A stretch of 64,000 bases of DNA, taken from Ilumatobacteraceae bacterium. GTDB taxonomy: Bacteria > Actinomycetota > Acidimicrobiia > Acidimicrobiales > Ilumatobacteraceae. Where the stretch lies: the NCBI GenBank assembly GCA_033344875.1, contig JAWPMO010000001.1, positions 2,195,595-2,259,594 on the forward strand, given 5' to 3'. A program made the position numbers and the translations under genes. The notes under the pieces were generated by a model. The model did no database searches. It was not told where the DNA came from and saw only the letters and a program-made list of their open reading frames with translations. Positions 17,252-26,565 of this stretch are shown one piece after another. Numbering within the stretch: the stretch's first letter is position 1; each line of letters opens with the position of its first letter.

Positions 17252-18419
17252 TCGGCGCGCCGGGCGGCACGTTGATCCCGGCCACGTAGTTCACGACCGC
17301 GGCGGCACAGACCGCTCCGACCAGCATGAACCCCACGCTTCCCGGCATCTCGAGCAGCACCGGGAGCACCGCGGCGATCACCCAACCGAGCTGGAACCTC
17401 GTCTCGAACCGGGCGAACGCCTGACCACGGTTGGTCTCGGGTCCGTCACGCTGCACGATGCTCTCGAACGACAGCCGGCAGATCGCCGCAGCGAAGCTCA
17501 CGACGGCCGCGACGGCGATGCCTGCGTTCGACCCGCCGATGACCGCGGCCACGAGTCCGGCGACGGCCGGAAGACCGAGTGCGAGCGTGATCATGCGCTC
17601 CTCGTGGATCACACGCCTCAGCCGGGGTGCGCTCGCGTTGCCCACCATCGTGCCGAGCGACGACATACCCACCGCGACGCCGAGCAGGAACTTGTCGTCA
17701 TCGCCCTCCCCACGGAACAGGAAGGCGAGGTGGAACAGCATGAAGCCCGCGGCGCCACGAAGGATGAGCATCGCCACCCAGGCCAACTGCAGGCTCGTCG
17801 TCGTGGCCTCGGCACTCGCCGCGGACGGTGCGTCGGGCCGGATCACCAGCTCGCGGGGCAGGCTGAACGAGGTGAACAGCGCCACGCCGAACAACGCGGC
17901 GCCGTAGACCAGGGTGGCCGCCGTGCCGACCCCGAACTGCAACGCCGCGGCCGGAGCGACCGCGATCGCACCGGCGACACCGGCGATCAGTCCGAGCTTC
18001 GAGTTGGCCTCCACCAGTTCGGTCTCGCTGCGCACGACCGCAGGTACGAGCGCCGACTTCGAGACCACGTACGTCTTCTGCAGCACGAGCGCCACGAACA
18101 CCAGCGGGAACAGCGCGATCTCGTCGACGAAGCGGATCATCAGCAGCTGGATCACGATCCTGGCGGCTGCGGCCACCTGGACGATGAACCGCCGACCGCC
18201 CCGCACCCGATCGATCAGCGGTCCGATCATCGGGGCCACGAGCAGGAACGGCGCGAAGCTCACCAGCAGGAAGGCGAGCACCTTGGAGCGCGCACCATTG
18301 GGGTCGACGTCGAAGAAGAACGAGTCGGCGAGGGCGACGACCATCGCGGCTTCGCCGCCCATCATCGCCGCATGTGTGAAGGCGAGGCGCTGGAACCGAG
18401 ATCGTCCGTGGCGCGTCAC
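17238..18419 (-). CDS. MFS transporter
   Basis: 393 residues with about 11-12 hydrophobic segments. The loop after helix 2 has GPLIDRVRGGRR, the MFS motif A (GxxxDRxGRR), and the second half opens with a long basic/acidic central loop (VIRPDAPSAASAEATTT). Probably a drug/metabolite exporter of the MFS_1 or MFS_3 type; substrate unknown. It is convergent with the DUF2342-type gene and divergent from the glycan cluster starting at 18595, with 175 bp between starts. Confidence 0.8.
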   Translation of the reverse strand: MTRHGRSRFQRLAFTHAAMMGGEAAMVVALADSFFFDVDPNGARSKVLAFLLVSFAPFLLVAPMIGPLIDRVRGGRRFIVQVAAAARIVIQLLMIRFVDEIALFPLVFVALVLQKTYVVSKSALVPAVVRSETELVEANSKLGLIAGVAGAIAVAPAAALQFGVGTAATLVYGAALFGVALFTSFSLPRELVIRPDAPSAASAEATTTSLQLAWVAMLILRGAAGFMLFHLAFLFRGEGDDDKFLLGVAVGMSSLGTMVGNASAPRLRRVIHEERMITLALGLPAVAGLVAAVIGGSNAGIAVAAVVSFAAAICRLSFESIVQRDGPETNRGQAFARFETRFQLGWVIAAVLPVLLEMPGSVGFMLVGAVCAAAVVNYVAGINVPPGAPISRR

Positions 18420-18594
18420 GGAAGCGATCGTAGGACCGTGGGAGTCGGCGAGGCGTCATCACCTCGTGTTCGCCCTCCCGTCGATCGGACGTGGTCGTCG
18501 CGCCACCGGAACGTCACCGAGTGGCGATCAAGTCTCCATGTCGAGGTTCGAAACTCCACACGTGTCGTTCATCTGAGGACGAGACACTCGTGCC

Positions 18595-19572
18595 GTGACC
18601 GAACGTCGGCTGCGAATCCACTTCGTCTGGACCGGGCGTCACTTCCCCTATCATGCGCGCCTCGCCGTCGAGTCGGCGATCGTGGCCGAACCGGATGCTG
18701 CGATCGAAATCCACATCGTCGGCGAGCCGCCGACGACCGTCGACTTCGAGGCCGTGCGGCGCCGCCCCGAGGTGACCACCAGGTGGTACACACTCCCGAC
18801 GCTGTTCGAGCGCTGCCCGACGGGACAGGGCCCGCTCCTCGACCTCGTCGCCCGTATCCCCGACGGTGCGGCGTCCGCAGTGAGCAACCTCGTCCGGCTG
18901 GCGGTGCTGTGGGAGCGCGGCGGCATCTACCTCGACACCGACGTGCTCGTACGCCGGCGCCTGACTCGCCCCGGCGAGGCAGGTTCGTTCGTCGGGTGCG
19001 AACTGGTCTGGGGCCAGAATCGACGTCGAGTCGCCGGCGCGTTCGGCACTCGGGAGGCGCTCAGAGCGATCCCCTGGGCAGTCGACTGGACGGGCCGGCG
19101 CCTCGATTGCAGGCTGACGCACGGTTCGATCGGCCTCGCCGCCCGGCCCCCCGTCGGCGTGCGGCACCAGGTGAACAACGCGGTGATCGGCGCACCCGCC
19201 GGATCGTCGTTCGTCCGCCGGGCGCTCGACGGGGCGCTCGACACCGACCCCACGGTCCGGTACGCACTCGGCCCCTCGCTGCTCGACGACGTCGCCCGCT
19301 CTCACCCGGCGACGGTCACGGTCCACCCACCGTCGCGGTACTACGCCGTGCCGCCGGGACAGAGCTTCCGGTGCTTCGAGGATCGTACGCTCACCCTGCC
19401 GCCGGACGCCCACGTGATGCACTACGTCGCGAGCAACCACCGACGCCTGCTCCGAGAGCTCAGGAGCGATGATGTGCGATTCGTCAACCGCTCCGAGCCG
19501 TTCTGGCGCGAGGCTCGGCGGGTTCGCGAACAGATGCGTCGAACGTCGGACGACCGGATGCTCGTCCGGTGA
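18595..19572 (+). CDS. glycosyltransferase with DXD motif (GT32/capsular type)
   Basis: 325 residues from GTG 18595. The start LRIHFVWTGRHFPYHARLAV and the block NLVRLAVLWERGGIYLDTDVLV match the Gly_transf_sug fold, with DTD as the metal/nucleotide-sugar-binding DXD. It is predicted to transfer a sugar from a nucleotide donor inside the cell. It is the first gene of a run of five joined by overlaps or short gaps (GTGA overlap with the flippase), pointing to assembly of a surface or secreted glycan. Confidence 0.75.
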   Translation: MTERRLRIHFVWTGRHFPYHARLAVESAIVAEPDAAIEIHIVGEPPTTVDFEAVRRRPEVTTRWYTLPTLFERCPTGQGPLLDLVARIPDGAASAVSNLVRLAVLWERGGIYLDTDVLVRRRLTRPGEAGSFVGCELVWGQNRRRVAGAFGTREALRAIPWAVDWTGRRLDCRLTHGSIGLAARPPVGVRHQVNNAVIGAPAGSSFVRRALDGALDTDPTVRYALGPSLLDDVARSHPATVTVHPPSRYYAVPPGQSFRCFEDRTLTLPPDAHVMHYVASNHRRLLRELRSDDVRFVNRSEPFWREARRVREQMRRTSDDRMLVR

Positions 19573-21050
19573 CGAGTGCGTTCGTTCGGCGCACCGGGAT
19601 GCTGGCCGCCGGCCAGGCGGCCGTCAAGTCGACCCAGTTGGTGTTGGCCGTCGTCCTCGTCAGGATCCTCAGCCCGACGGAGTGGAACGAGACGTCGTTC
19701 CTCCTCTCGATCTACCTGGCTGCGACCGTGATCGGTTCGCTGCACCTCCACCACGGGCTCCTGTACGTCGTCCCACGGGTCGACGTCGAACTTCGACGGA
19801 GTCTCGTGCTCCGCAACATCGCCCTGCTGCTCGTCGTCGGTGTCGCGATCGCGGTCCTGCTCACCGCCGCCGCCCCGCTGGTCTCCGGCGGTCGGCTCGG
19901 CGACGCCGCTCACCTCCCTTGGCTCGGGCTGGCGATCGCGCTCGAGCTACCAGCCGCGAGCGTTGCGATGACGCTGGTCGCCGACCAGCGATTCGGCTCC
20001 GCGGCGCTCTGGGACGTCGCCGGCACCGCCCTCGTGATCGTGTCCACCGTCGTCGGCGCCACGATGTGGTCGGGAGCCGGCGGTGTGCTCGGGGGCCTGA
20101 TCGCTTCAGGGACCGCCCGGCTGGTCGGGGGCCTTTGGTGTGTCTGGAGCGTGCTGCCCCGCGGCGGGCGGGCGCCGACCGCGGTGCTCGCCCGCCAGCT
20201 GCTGTACAGCATCCCGCTCGGGCTCACGGCAACCGTCTCGATCCTGAACCGGCTCGTCGACAAGTGGTTCATCGCCGTGTTCGACGCCGGGAACTTCGGC
20301 GTGTATGCGATCGCCGCCCAGGAGGTTCCCCTCCTCGCGGTGCTCCCCTACGCCGGCGGCACTGCGCTCGTCACGGCGCTCATCGGGGCGTTCCAGCACG
20401 GTGAGATCGGCGTTGCGCGTGCGCACTGGCTCCACCTGACAATGACGATGTCCGCGATCGTGGTCCCCCTCGGAACGGCCATCATCCTGATCGCTCCCGA
20501 ACTCCTCACGGTCGTGTTCACCAGCGAGTTCTCGACGGGCGTGGTGCCGTTCCAGCTGTTCACGTTCGTCACGCTGCACCGGGTCGCCGAGTACGGGATG
20601 CTCCTGCGGGCGGCGGGACGCACGCGTGACCTCCTCGTCGTCGCATCGATCACGCTCGGCAGCAACGTCCTGCTCGCCGGGTTCGGCGCCTGGCTCGGCG
20701 GCATGACCGGAGCGTCGATCGGCACCGTGATCGCGAGCGGGATCGGTTGGTGGGTCGCGCTCCGGTTCATCGCTGCGGCGCTCGAGGTCCCCGTTCGCGA
20801 CGCGTTCGCGTGGCGGGCGTGGTTGAGTTGTGTCGCCATCGCCACGCTGGCGGCCGTTGTCGCCCAAGTCACGGCCGACCTGTGGACCGACGGGGTGGCC
20901 GCGCGACTGATCATCAAGCTGGCCATTTTCGTCGCCGTCTTCACGAGCGGCCTTCGGTGGTGGCGAACACAACCCGGTTCCGCGCCGCCCACCGCCGTCA
21001 CCGCGCCGGAGCTCCCCGACCGACGTGCTCGACCAGGAGTCCCGACATGA
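19569..21050 (+). CDS. polysaccharide flippase (Wzx/MATE-like oligosaccharide exporter)
   Basis: 493 residues from GTG 19569 that overlaps the glycosyltransferase stop (GTGA). It has 12 or more hydrophobic segments with the typical Polysacc_synt start (RRTGMLAAGQAAVKSTQLV) and the VDKWFIAVFDAGNFGVYAIA segment like that of Wzx proteins. It would flip lipid-linked oligosaccharide across the membrane. It overlaps the following MFS gene by ATGA. Confidence 0.8.
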   Translation: MTSAFVRRTGMLAAGQAAVKSTQLVLAVVLVRILSPTEWNETSFLLSIYLAATVIGSLHLHHGLLYVVPRVDVELRRSLVLRNIALLLVVGVAIAVLLTAAAPLVSGGRLGDAAHLPWLGLAIALELPAASVAMTLVADQRFGSAALWDVAGTALVIVSTVVGATMWSGAGGVLGGLIASGTARLVGGLWCVWSVLPRGGRAPTAVLARQLLYSIPLGLTATVSILNRLVDKWFIAVFDAGNFGVYAIAAQEVPLLAVLPYAGGTALVTALIGAFQHGEIGVARAHWLHLTMTMSAIVVPLGTAIILIAPELLTVVFTSEFSTGVVPFQLFTFVTLHRVAEYGMLLRAAGRTRDLLVVASITLGSNVLLAGFGAWLGGMTGASIGTVIASGIGWWVALRFIAAALEVPVRDAFAWRAWLSCVAIATLAAVVAQVTADLWTDGVAARLIIKLAIFVAVFTSGLRWWRTQPGSAPPTAVTAPELPDRRARPGVPT

Positions 21051-22354
21051 CCGAGTGCACCCGCGTCCAACGTCGACAGAAGGTCATGCCGCACCGACCT
21101 CGGCGCCGCGTCGTCACTTCACGGCGCCAGCCCGGCGTGCTGTTCCAGTTCCTGGCCAGTCAGAGTGTCGGCCAGGCCGCCGACGCGATCACGGCGATCG
21201 TCCTCGCCCGCCTGTTGATCACCGGCGACGACGACGGGCTCGACCCGCAGGCGCTGATCCACACCCTCGGCGTGGCCGCTGTCCCGTACGCGATCGTCGG
21301 ACCCCTGTCCGGCGTCGTCGCCGATCGCTGGAGCCGCCGGCGACTCTTGGGCGGCGCGCACCTTGCCCGTGCGGTGACGACCCTGGCAGCGATCATGGCG
21401 ATCTCTCTCGACGACAGGGCGATCGGACTCGTGGCCGGCGGTCTGCTCCTTTCGCTCGCTCGGCTCGTCTACACGCTCAGGGCCGCCTCGCTGCCGGCTG
21501 TGGCCGCGTCGGGCCGACTCGTCGAGGCCGACGCCCGTTCGCTGCTCGTCGGCATGCTCGCCGTCCTGCTCGGCGCGTCGTTCGGAGCACTCGGCGCAGA
21601 CGGCGCCCCGGTGCTGATGCTCACGATCGCCTGCTGCGGTCAGCTGATCGGCGCAGCGGGCTTCGTCACGCTCCCACGAGGGCTCGGTGGGCGTTCAACA
21701 GGCCCCGATGCGTCGATCGCCGAGATCGCCCGCCGGCTCGGCCGACTCGTCACGTCGGCTCCGACGCGTTTGGCGATCGTGCTGACGAGCCTGCATCGCA
21801 GCCTGCTCGGCGCACTGTTCGTCACGTTCGTCCTGCTGGCCGCCTCCGAGCTGGGCATGGGGTCCGACGCCTACATCTTCGCGCTCGGCGTCTCGGGGAT
21901 CGGCTCGTTCGCCGGCACCCTCACGGCACCGGCCGCAGCCCGCACCCTCGGCTCGCGGCGGCTGGCCATTGCCGCATTCCTGTGCCCCGGCGTCGTGGTC
22001 GTCGCGATCACCTCGATGCGGTGGCCGCCGATCATCGCCCTCGCCGTGTGTGCATCGTTCTTCGTGTTCCAGAACCTCCGGGTGAGCACCGATGCGACGG
22101 TGCAGGCCCACATCGCGAGCGATGCCCGTGCCCGTGTGTTCTCGATCTACGACGCGGCCTACAACCTCAGCTACTTCGGTGGTGCGCTGGTCGCGGTCAC
22201 GCTCGGCGCAGCCACGGCTCCGATGACCGCCTTCCTGACGATCGGCAGCATCGATCTGTTGATCGGGCTGACGCTCGCCGCCGGCCGGGTCGAGCTCTTC
22301 GTCCCCCGTGTCGCTCCGACGAAAGGAATCCATGCTGCAACGTCGAAAACGTGA
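21047..22354 (+). CDS. MFS transporter in the glycan cluster
   Basis: 435 residues from ATG 21047 (ATGA overlap with the flippase). The first 30 residues are basic and cytoplasmic; then about 12 hydrophobic segments. Motif A appears as GPLSGVVADRWSRRRLL. It resembles the MFS_3/enterobactin-exporter type. Its location between a flippase and two GT4 enzymes suggests export of a cluster product or precursor, but this is inferred. The 3' end overlaps the next gene by 23 bp. Confidence 0.8.
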   Translation: MTECTRVQRRQKVMPHRPRRRVVTSRRQPGVLFQFLASQSVGQAADAITAIVLARLLITGDDDGLDPQALIHTLGVAAVPYAIVGPLSGVVADRWSRRRLLGGAHLARAVTTLAAIMAISLDDRAIGLVAGGLLLSLARLVYTLRAASLPAVAASGRLVEADARSLLVGMLAVLLGASFGALGADGAPVLMLTIACCGQLIGAAGFVTLPRGLGGRSTGPDASIAEIARRLGRLVTSAPTRLAIVLTSLHRSLLGALFVTFVLLAASELGMGSDAYIFALGVSGIGSFAGTLTAPAAARTLGSRRLAIAAFLCPGVVVVAITSMRWPPIIALAVCASFFVFQNLRVSTDATVQAHIASDARARVFSIYDAAYNLSYFGGALVAVTLGAATAPMTAFLTIGSIDLLIGLTLAAGRVELFVPRVAPTKGIHAATSKT

Positions 22355-23519
22355 TCGCCTCGACCGACTCACCGACGGTCCACTCCGGGTCGCGATCGTC
22401 TCCGAGTCGTTCCTTCCGTCGGTGAACGGTGTCACCAACTCGGTGCTCCGAGTGATCGAGCACCTCCGTGAACACGGCCACGAGGTGCTCGTGATCGCAC
22501 CGGGCCCTGGTGAGGAGTGGTACGGCGACGTGCCCGTCGTCCGGGTCAGAGCGTTCGACGTGCCGCGCTACGAGGATCTGCGGGTGGGCATGCCACTGGC
22601 GCGTCTGACGTCGGTGCTGCGCGACTTCCGACCCGACGTCGTGCACCTCGCGGCCCCGGCCGTGCTGGGAGCGGCGGGCCTGAGGGCAGCCCGCCGGCTC
22701 GGCGTGCCGACCGTGGCCGTGTTCCAGACCGATCTGGCAGGCTTCGCACGACGGCACGGCCTCGGACGGGTCTCGGACGGCATCTGGAACTACCTGCGGT
22801 GGGTCCACGGCCAGGCCGACCGAACGCTGGCCCCGTCGACCTCGACCGTGTGGGCCCTGCGAACCCGCGGCGTGCCGAACGTCCATCACTGGGCCAGGGG
22901 CGTCGACCTCGAACGATTCGATCCACGACACCGATCGGCCGACCTGCACCGGTTCCTCGCCCCGAACGCCGAGGTGCTCGTCGGCTACATCGGGCGGCTC
23001 GCCCGGGAGAAGCAGGTCGAGCGGCTCGCCCCGCTGGCCGACCTCGACGGCGTGCGACTGGTCGTCGTCGGCGACGGTCCGGAGCGAGCCGAACTCGAGC
23101 GGGAGCTCCCGACGACCCGCTTCGTCGGCTTCCAGAACGGGGCGGACCTCAGTCGACTCCACGCGACGCTCGACGTGTTCGTCCACACCGGAATCGATGA
23201 GACGTTCTGCCAGGCACTCCAGGAGTCAATGGCCTCGGGTGTCGCGGCCGTCGCACCGAGTGCCGGGGGCCCGATCGATCTCGTTCGGCACGGCCAGACC
23301 GGCTACTTCTGGTCGCCGGAGGCCCCCGAGACGCTCGTCGGCGCGGTCGCAGAGCTGGCCGGCGATGCCGAGCTCCGTGCCCGATTCGGTGCGGCAGCAC
23401 GCGCGGATGTCGAACATCGCCCGTGGGGCTCGATCATGGACGAGTTGCTCGGTCATTACCGAACGACCGCCACGGCGGCTCTGGGCGAGGACCTCGACGC
23501 CGACTCGTTCGTCGCCTGA
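22332..23519 (+). CDS. GT4 glycosyltransferase (MgtA/PimB-like mannosyltransferase type)
   Basis: 395 residues. I chose ATG 22332 (AAAGGA five bases upstream) over an in-frame GTG at 22308. The GT-B fold is clear: SESFLPSVNGVTNSVLRVIE in the acceptor domain, VGYIGRLAREKQVERLAPL at the interdomain hinge, and ETFCQALQESMASGVAAVAP in place of the usual E-x7-E donor-sugar motif. The closest family pattern is GDP-mannose-dependent alpha-mannosyltransferases of actinobacteria. It overlaps the MFS gene by 23 bp and is 4 bp from the next GT4. Confidence 0.85.
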   Translation: MLQRRKRDRLDRLTDGPLRVAIVSESFLPSVNGVTNSVLRVIEHLREHGHEVLVIAPGPGEEWYGDVPVVRVRAFDVPRYEDLRVGMPLARLTSVLRDFRPDVVHLAAPAVLGAAGLRAARRLGVPTVAVFQTDLAGFARRHGLGRVSDGIWNYLRWVHGQADRTLAPSTSTVWALRTRGVPNVHHWARGVDLERFDPRHRSADLHRFLAPNAEVLVGYIGRLAREKQVERLAPLADLDGVRLVVVGDGPERAELERELPTTRFVGFQNGADLSRLHATLDVFVHTGIDETFCQALQESMASGVAAVAPSAGGPIDLVRHGQTGYFWSPEAPETLVGAVAELAGDAELRARFGAAARADVEHRPWGSIMDELLGHYRTTATAALGEDLDADSFVA

Positions 23520-23523
23520 CACC

Positions 23524-24687
23524 ATGCACATCGTCCAGCTCGCGAACTTCCACGGGCCCCGGTCCGGCGGCTTGCGCACTGCCCTCGACGCCCTCGCCAC
23601 CCGGTACGCGTCGGCCGGACATCGATGCACACTGATCGTTCCGGCCGCCGAGCATCACGTCTCGGCGACCGCGTGGGGATCGGTGATCGGCGTCGCAGCG
23701 CCGGTGATCCCCGGGCTCGGCGGCTATCGCGTGGTCACCGACGTGAAGCGGGTCGACTGGCTCCTGACGCGGCTTGCTCCCGATGTCGTCGAGCTCTCCG
23801 ACAAGACGACGCTCGTGCGTGCCGCCGGCCGGGCGCGACGACGCGGCGCATCGGTCGTGCTGCTGTCCCACGAACGCCTCGACGCCGTGCTCGGGCACGT
23901 CACCCGGCTCGGCGGGTTGGTGAGCGCTCCCGTTCGCCGATTCGACCGCTGCCTGGTCGCCGACGTCGATGCCGTCGTGTGCGCATCGCGATTCGCCGCC
24001 GCGGAGTTCGACGGGGTGCCGTGCCAACGGATCGAGCACATACCGCTCGGCGTCGATCTGGAGCGGTTCACACCCCGGACCAACGGCCGGAGGCCCGGCC
24101 CGCTCCGCCTCGTCTCGGTGGTCCGCCTCTCCCCCGAGAAGTCGCCCCACCTGCTGGTCGAGACGAGTCGAGCCCTCGTCGAGCGCGGGGTGGAGCACGA
24201 ATACCTCGTGCTCGGCGACGGCCCCCGTCGACGACGGCTCGTCGCTGCGGCACATGGTCTGCCGATCCGATTCGCCGGTCATTGCGCCGATCGACAGGCG
24301 GTCGCAGCGGCGATGTGCGATGCGGACATCGGCATCGCTCCCGGACCGAACGAGACGTTCGGGTTGGCCGCGCTCGAACTCCTGGCATCCGGCACGCCCG
24401 TGGTCGTTGCCGACCGGGGGGCGCTCCCCGAGGTGATCGGTACCGGCGTCGGTCTCACGGCGCCGGCGACCGGGGCCGGCTTCGCAGCGGCGATCGCCCG
24501 CTTGGCGGCAACCGTGATGTCGCCGACGGCTGAGGAAACGATCCGCGCCGACGCCCGCCGACACGCCGAGCAGTTCGACTGGGACGTGGCCGCCGGTTCG
24601 TTCCTCGATCTCTTCGCGCAGTTGCGGTCGGGCACGCCCGACGGGGCTCAGCGGGAGGCGGCGACGGTCGGGCGCTCGTACTTGTAG
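23524..24687 (+). CDS. GT4 glycosyltransferase
   Basis: 387 residues, beginning MHIVQLANFHGPRSGGLRTA, a typical GT4 acceptor-domain start with the GG loop. The donor half has RLVSVVRLSPEKSPHLLVE and ETFGLAALELLASGTPVVVA (E-x7-E donor motif: E...E). Predicted retaining glycosyltransferase using a nucleotide sugar, probably mannose or glucose. It lies 4 bp after the first GT4. Its 3' end overlaps the convergent response-regulator gene by 40 bp, so the last 13 codons are read on both strands. Confidence 0.85.
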   Translation: MHIVQLANFHGPRSGGLRTALDALATRYASAGHRCTLIVPAAEHHVSATAWGSVIGVAAPVIPGLGGYRVVTDVKRVDWLLTRLAPDVVELSDKTTLVRAAGRARRRGASVVLLSHERLDAVLGHVTRLGGLVSAPVRRFDRCLVADVDAVVCASRFAAAEFDGVPCQRIEHIPLGVDLERFTPRTNGRRPGPLRLVSVVRLSPEKSPHLLVETSRALVERGVEHEYLVLGDGPRRRRLVAAAHGLPIRFAGHCADRQAVAAAMCDADIGIAPGPNETFGLAALELLASGTPVVVADRGALPEVIGTGVGLTAPATGAGFAAAIARLAATVMSPTAEETIRADARRHAEQFDWDVAAGSFLDLFAQLRSGTPDGAQREAATVGRSYL

Positions 24688-25370
24688 CCGAGCCCCCGGA
24701 TCGTCACGATCCGCTGCGGGGAGCCGGGCGAGTGTTCGACCTTCGACCGAAGACGCTTGATGTGCACGTCGAGCGTCTTGGTGTCACCGACGTAGTCCGC
24801 GCCCCAGACCCGATCGATCAGCGTCTCGCGCGTCATCACTCGTCCCGCGTTGGCCAGCAGCAGGTGCAGCACCTCGAACTCCTTCAGCGGCAACGAGACC
24901 ACGTCGCCGTCGACGGTGACGCGATGTTCATCGGGGTCGAGTTCGACCGTGCCGACCCGGATCGCGCTGTCGGACGGGATCTCGAGCTCGCCGGTCGGGT
25001 CCGCAGCCGAACGGCGCAGCAGGGCCCGGATTCGGGCGATCAGCTCGCGGATCCGGTACGGCTTCGCGACGTAGTCATCGGCACCGACCTCGAGTCCGAC
25101 CACCGTGTCGATCTCGCTCGCCTTCGCAGTCACCATGATGATCGGCACCGCGCTCGTCGCCCGGATCTGCCGGCACACGTCGATGCCCGAGATGCGTGGC
25201 AGCATCACGTCGAGCAGCACCAGGTCGGGGGTGACCTGTTCGAACCGTTCGAGCGCCATCACGCCGTCGGTGGCGACGTGGACGTCGAATCCCTCACGCG
25301 TCAAGCTGATCTGCAGCGCGTCGACGAAGCTCTCCTCGTCTTCGACGATGAGGATCGTGGGCTGGCTCAT
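24648..25370 (-). CDS. OmpR/PhoB-type response regulator (RegX3/PhoP-like)
   Basis: 240 residues. The receiver domain (1-120) has EDEES acidic residues, the phosphoacceptor Asp in LVLLDVMLPRISGID, Thr in IIMVTAK and Lys in YVAKPY. The C-terminal winged helix ends with GDTKTLDVHIKRLRSKVE and VTIRGLGYKYERP, typical of RegX3/PhoB. As last gene of the pst-phoU-kinase run (ATGA overlap with the kinase) it should activate phosphate-starvation genes. The candidate target is the repeat set at 32318-32412 upstream of pstS. Confidence 0.92.
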   Translation of the reverse strand: MSQPTILIVEDEESFVDALQISLTREGFDVHVATDGVMALERFEQVTPDLVLLDVMLPRISGIDVCRQIRATSAVPIIMVTAKASEIDTVVGLEVGADDYVAKPYRIRELIARIRALLRRSAADPTGELEIPSDSAIRVGTVELDPDEHRVTVDGDVVSLPLKEFEVLHLLLANAGRVMTRETLIDRVWGADYVGDTKTLDVHIKRLRSKVEHSPGSPQRIVTIRGLGYKYERPTVAASR

Positions 25371-26563
25371 GCGACTCCTTCTTCGTGGTCGTTCTTCTGG
25401 TCGTTCTTCTGGTCGTTCTCGGATTGATGGCTCACGCCGGCGTCGAGCAACGGCAGACGCAGGGTGAAGGTCGAACCTTCACCCTCGATCGAGTCGACCG
25501 AGATCGACCCACCGTGGTTGGACACGACATGCCGCACGATCGAGAGACCGAGGCCGGTGCCGCCGGTCGACCTGCTCCGTGCCCGGTCGACCCGGTAGAA
25601 GCGCTCGAAGACCCGGTCGAGATCGCGGCGTGGGATGCCCGCACCTTCGTCGATGACGGCGACTTCGACCGTGTCGGCATCCGGCCGAACACGAATCTGG
25701 ACGACGTCGCCGGGATCGCTGTACTTCACCGCGTTCTCCAGCAGGTTGCCGACCGCCGACGACAGTTGGCGACGATCTCCGTGCACGACGGCGCGTTCGG
25801 CGTTCGGTCCATCAGGTCCGACAGAATCGAGCGTCGACAGCGAGATGTCGCTTGCGGCGGCCAGTTCGGCGACACGACCGACTGCGTCGATCACCACGTC
25901 GGACATCCGGACCGGACCGAAGTCACGCTGCTCACCACTCTCGATCTGCGACAGCTCGAGCAGATCGTCGATCGTGTGCGACGCCCGATCGGCCTCGCCC
26001 TGCATCCGACGGACGACCCGCTGGACGATCTCCGGGTCGTCGGTGCCCACGAGCGTCTCGGCCAACACCATCAGAGCGCCGATCGGTGTCCGAAGTTCGT
26101 GCGAGACGTTCGCCACGAAGTCGGTGCGCACCTGGTCGACCCGACGACGCTCCGTGATGTCGGTGACGAACGCGACCGCTCGACCGTCGTCGAGCGGTTC
26201 GGTGACGACGTGCACGACCCGGCGGGGTGGACCGAAGAAGTCGAGCACCTCGTCGCTGTGCGCACCGCGGGCGGCGATCATGAGGTGCTGCGTGACCGCG
26301 CCGTCGATCAAGGCGCCGACGTGGGTACCGGCCAGCGCCTCGGCGGCCGGGTTCCGGTACTCGACCACGCCGTTGCTGCCGGCGATCACCACACCGATCG
26401 GCTGGCGCTCGAGCGCTCGCTGGAAGAGTGTCGGCTCCGCCGGAGGCGGCGACACCGTGACGACCCCCTCGCCCGGGGGCACGGCCATGGTCGCCCTGGC
26501 CCACGACCACCCGGCAAGAAAGACGACGACCGCCCCCGCAACCATGAGGACCGCCATCGGCAT
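25367..26563 (-). CDS. sensor histidine kinase (SenX3/PhoR-like)
   Basis: 398 residues from ATG 26563. Membrane helix at residues 3-22 (AVLMVAGAVVVFLAGWSWA), a PAS domain (about 50-150; LFQRALERQPIGVVIAG), HisKA with the phosphorylated His in NVSHELRTPIGALMVLAETL, and an HATPase_c with N box LLENAVKYSD and G boxes DEGAGIP and GGTGLGLSIV. One helix plus PAS is the SenX3 pattern. It controls the adjacent regulator, with PhoU and PstB signalling phosphate status. The C-terminus reads NDQKNDQKNDHEE, encoded by a 12-bp tandem repeat. Only 2 bp separate it from phoU. Confidence 0.9.
   Translation of the reverse strand: MPMAVLMVAGAVVVFLAGWSWARATMAVPPGEGVVTVSPPPAEPTLFQRALERQPIGVVIAGSNGVVEYRNPAAEALAGTHVGALIDGAVTQHLMIAARGAHSDEVLDFFGPPRRVVHVVTEPLDDGRAVAFVTDITERRRVDQVRTDFVANVSHELRTPIGALMVLAETLVGTDDPEIVQRVVRRMQGEADRASHTIDDLLELSQIESGEQRDFGPVRMSDVVIDAVGRVAELAAASDISLSTLDSVGPDGPNAERAVVHGDRRQLSSAVGNLLENAVKYSDPGDVVQIRVRPDADTVEVAVIDEGAGIPRRDLDRVFERFYRVDRARSRSTGGTGLGLSIVRHVVSNHGGSISVDSIEGEGSTFTLRLPLLDAGVSHQSENDQKNDQKNDHEEGVA
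25387..25420. repeat. 12-bp tandem repeat at the 3' end of the kinase gene
   Basis: GGTCGTTCTTCT occurs at 25387-25398 and 25399-25410, followed by a partial third copy GGTCGTTCTC. On the coding strand it yields the NDQK-NDQK-ND series at the extreme C-terminus, a spot where in-frame slippage would change only tail length. Confidence 0.85.
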
Positions 26564-26565
26564 GG

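Noticed and set aside
16815-19472. Open frame of 885 codons on the plus strand
   Set aside because: It crosses the end of the DUF2342-type gene, the whole antisense MFS gene and the start of the DXD glycosyltransferase in the wrong frames; its product is low-complexity Arg/His/Ser and matches nothing.
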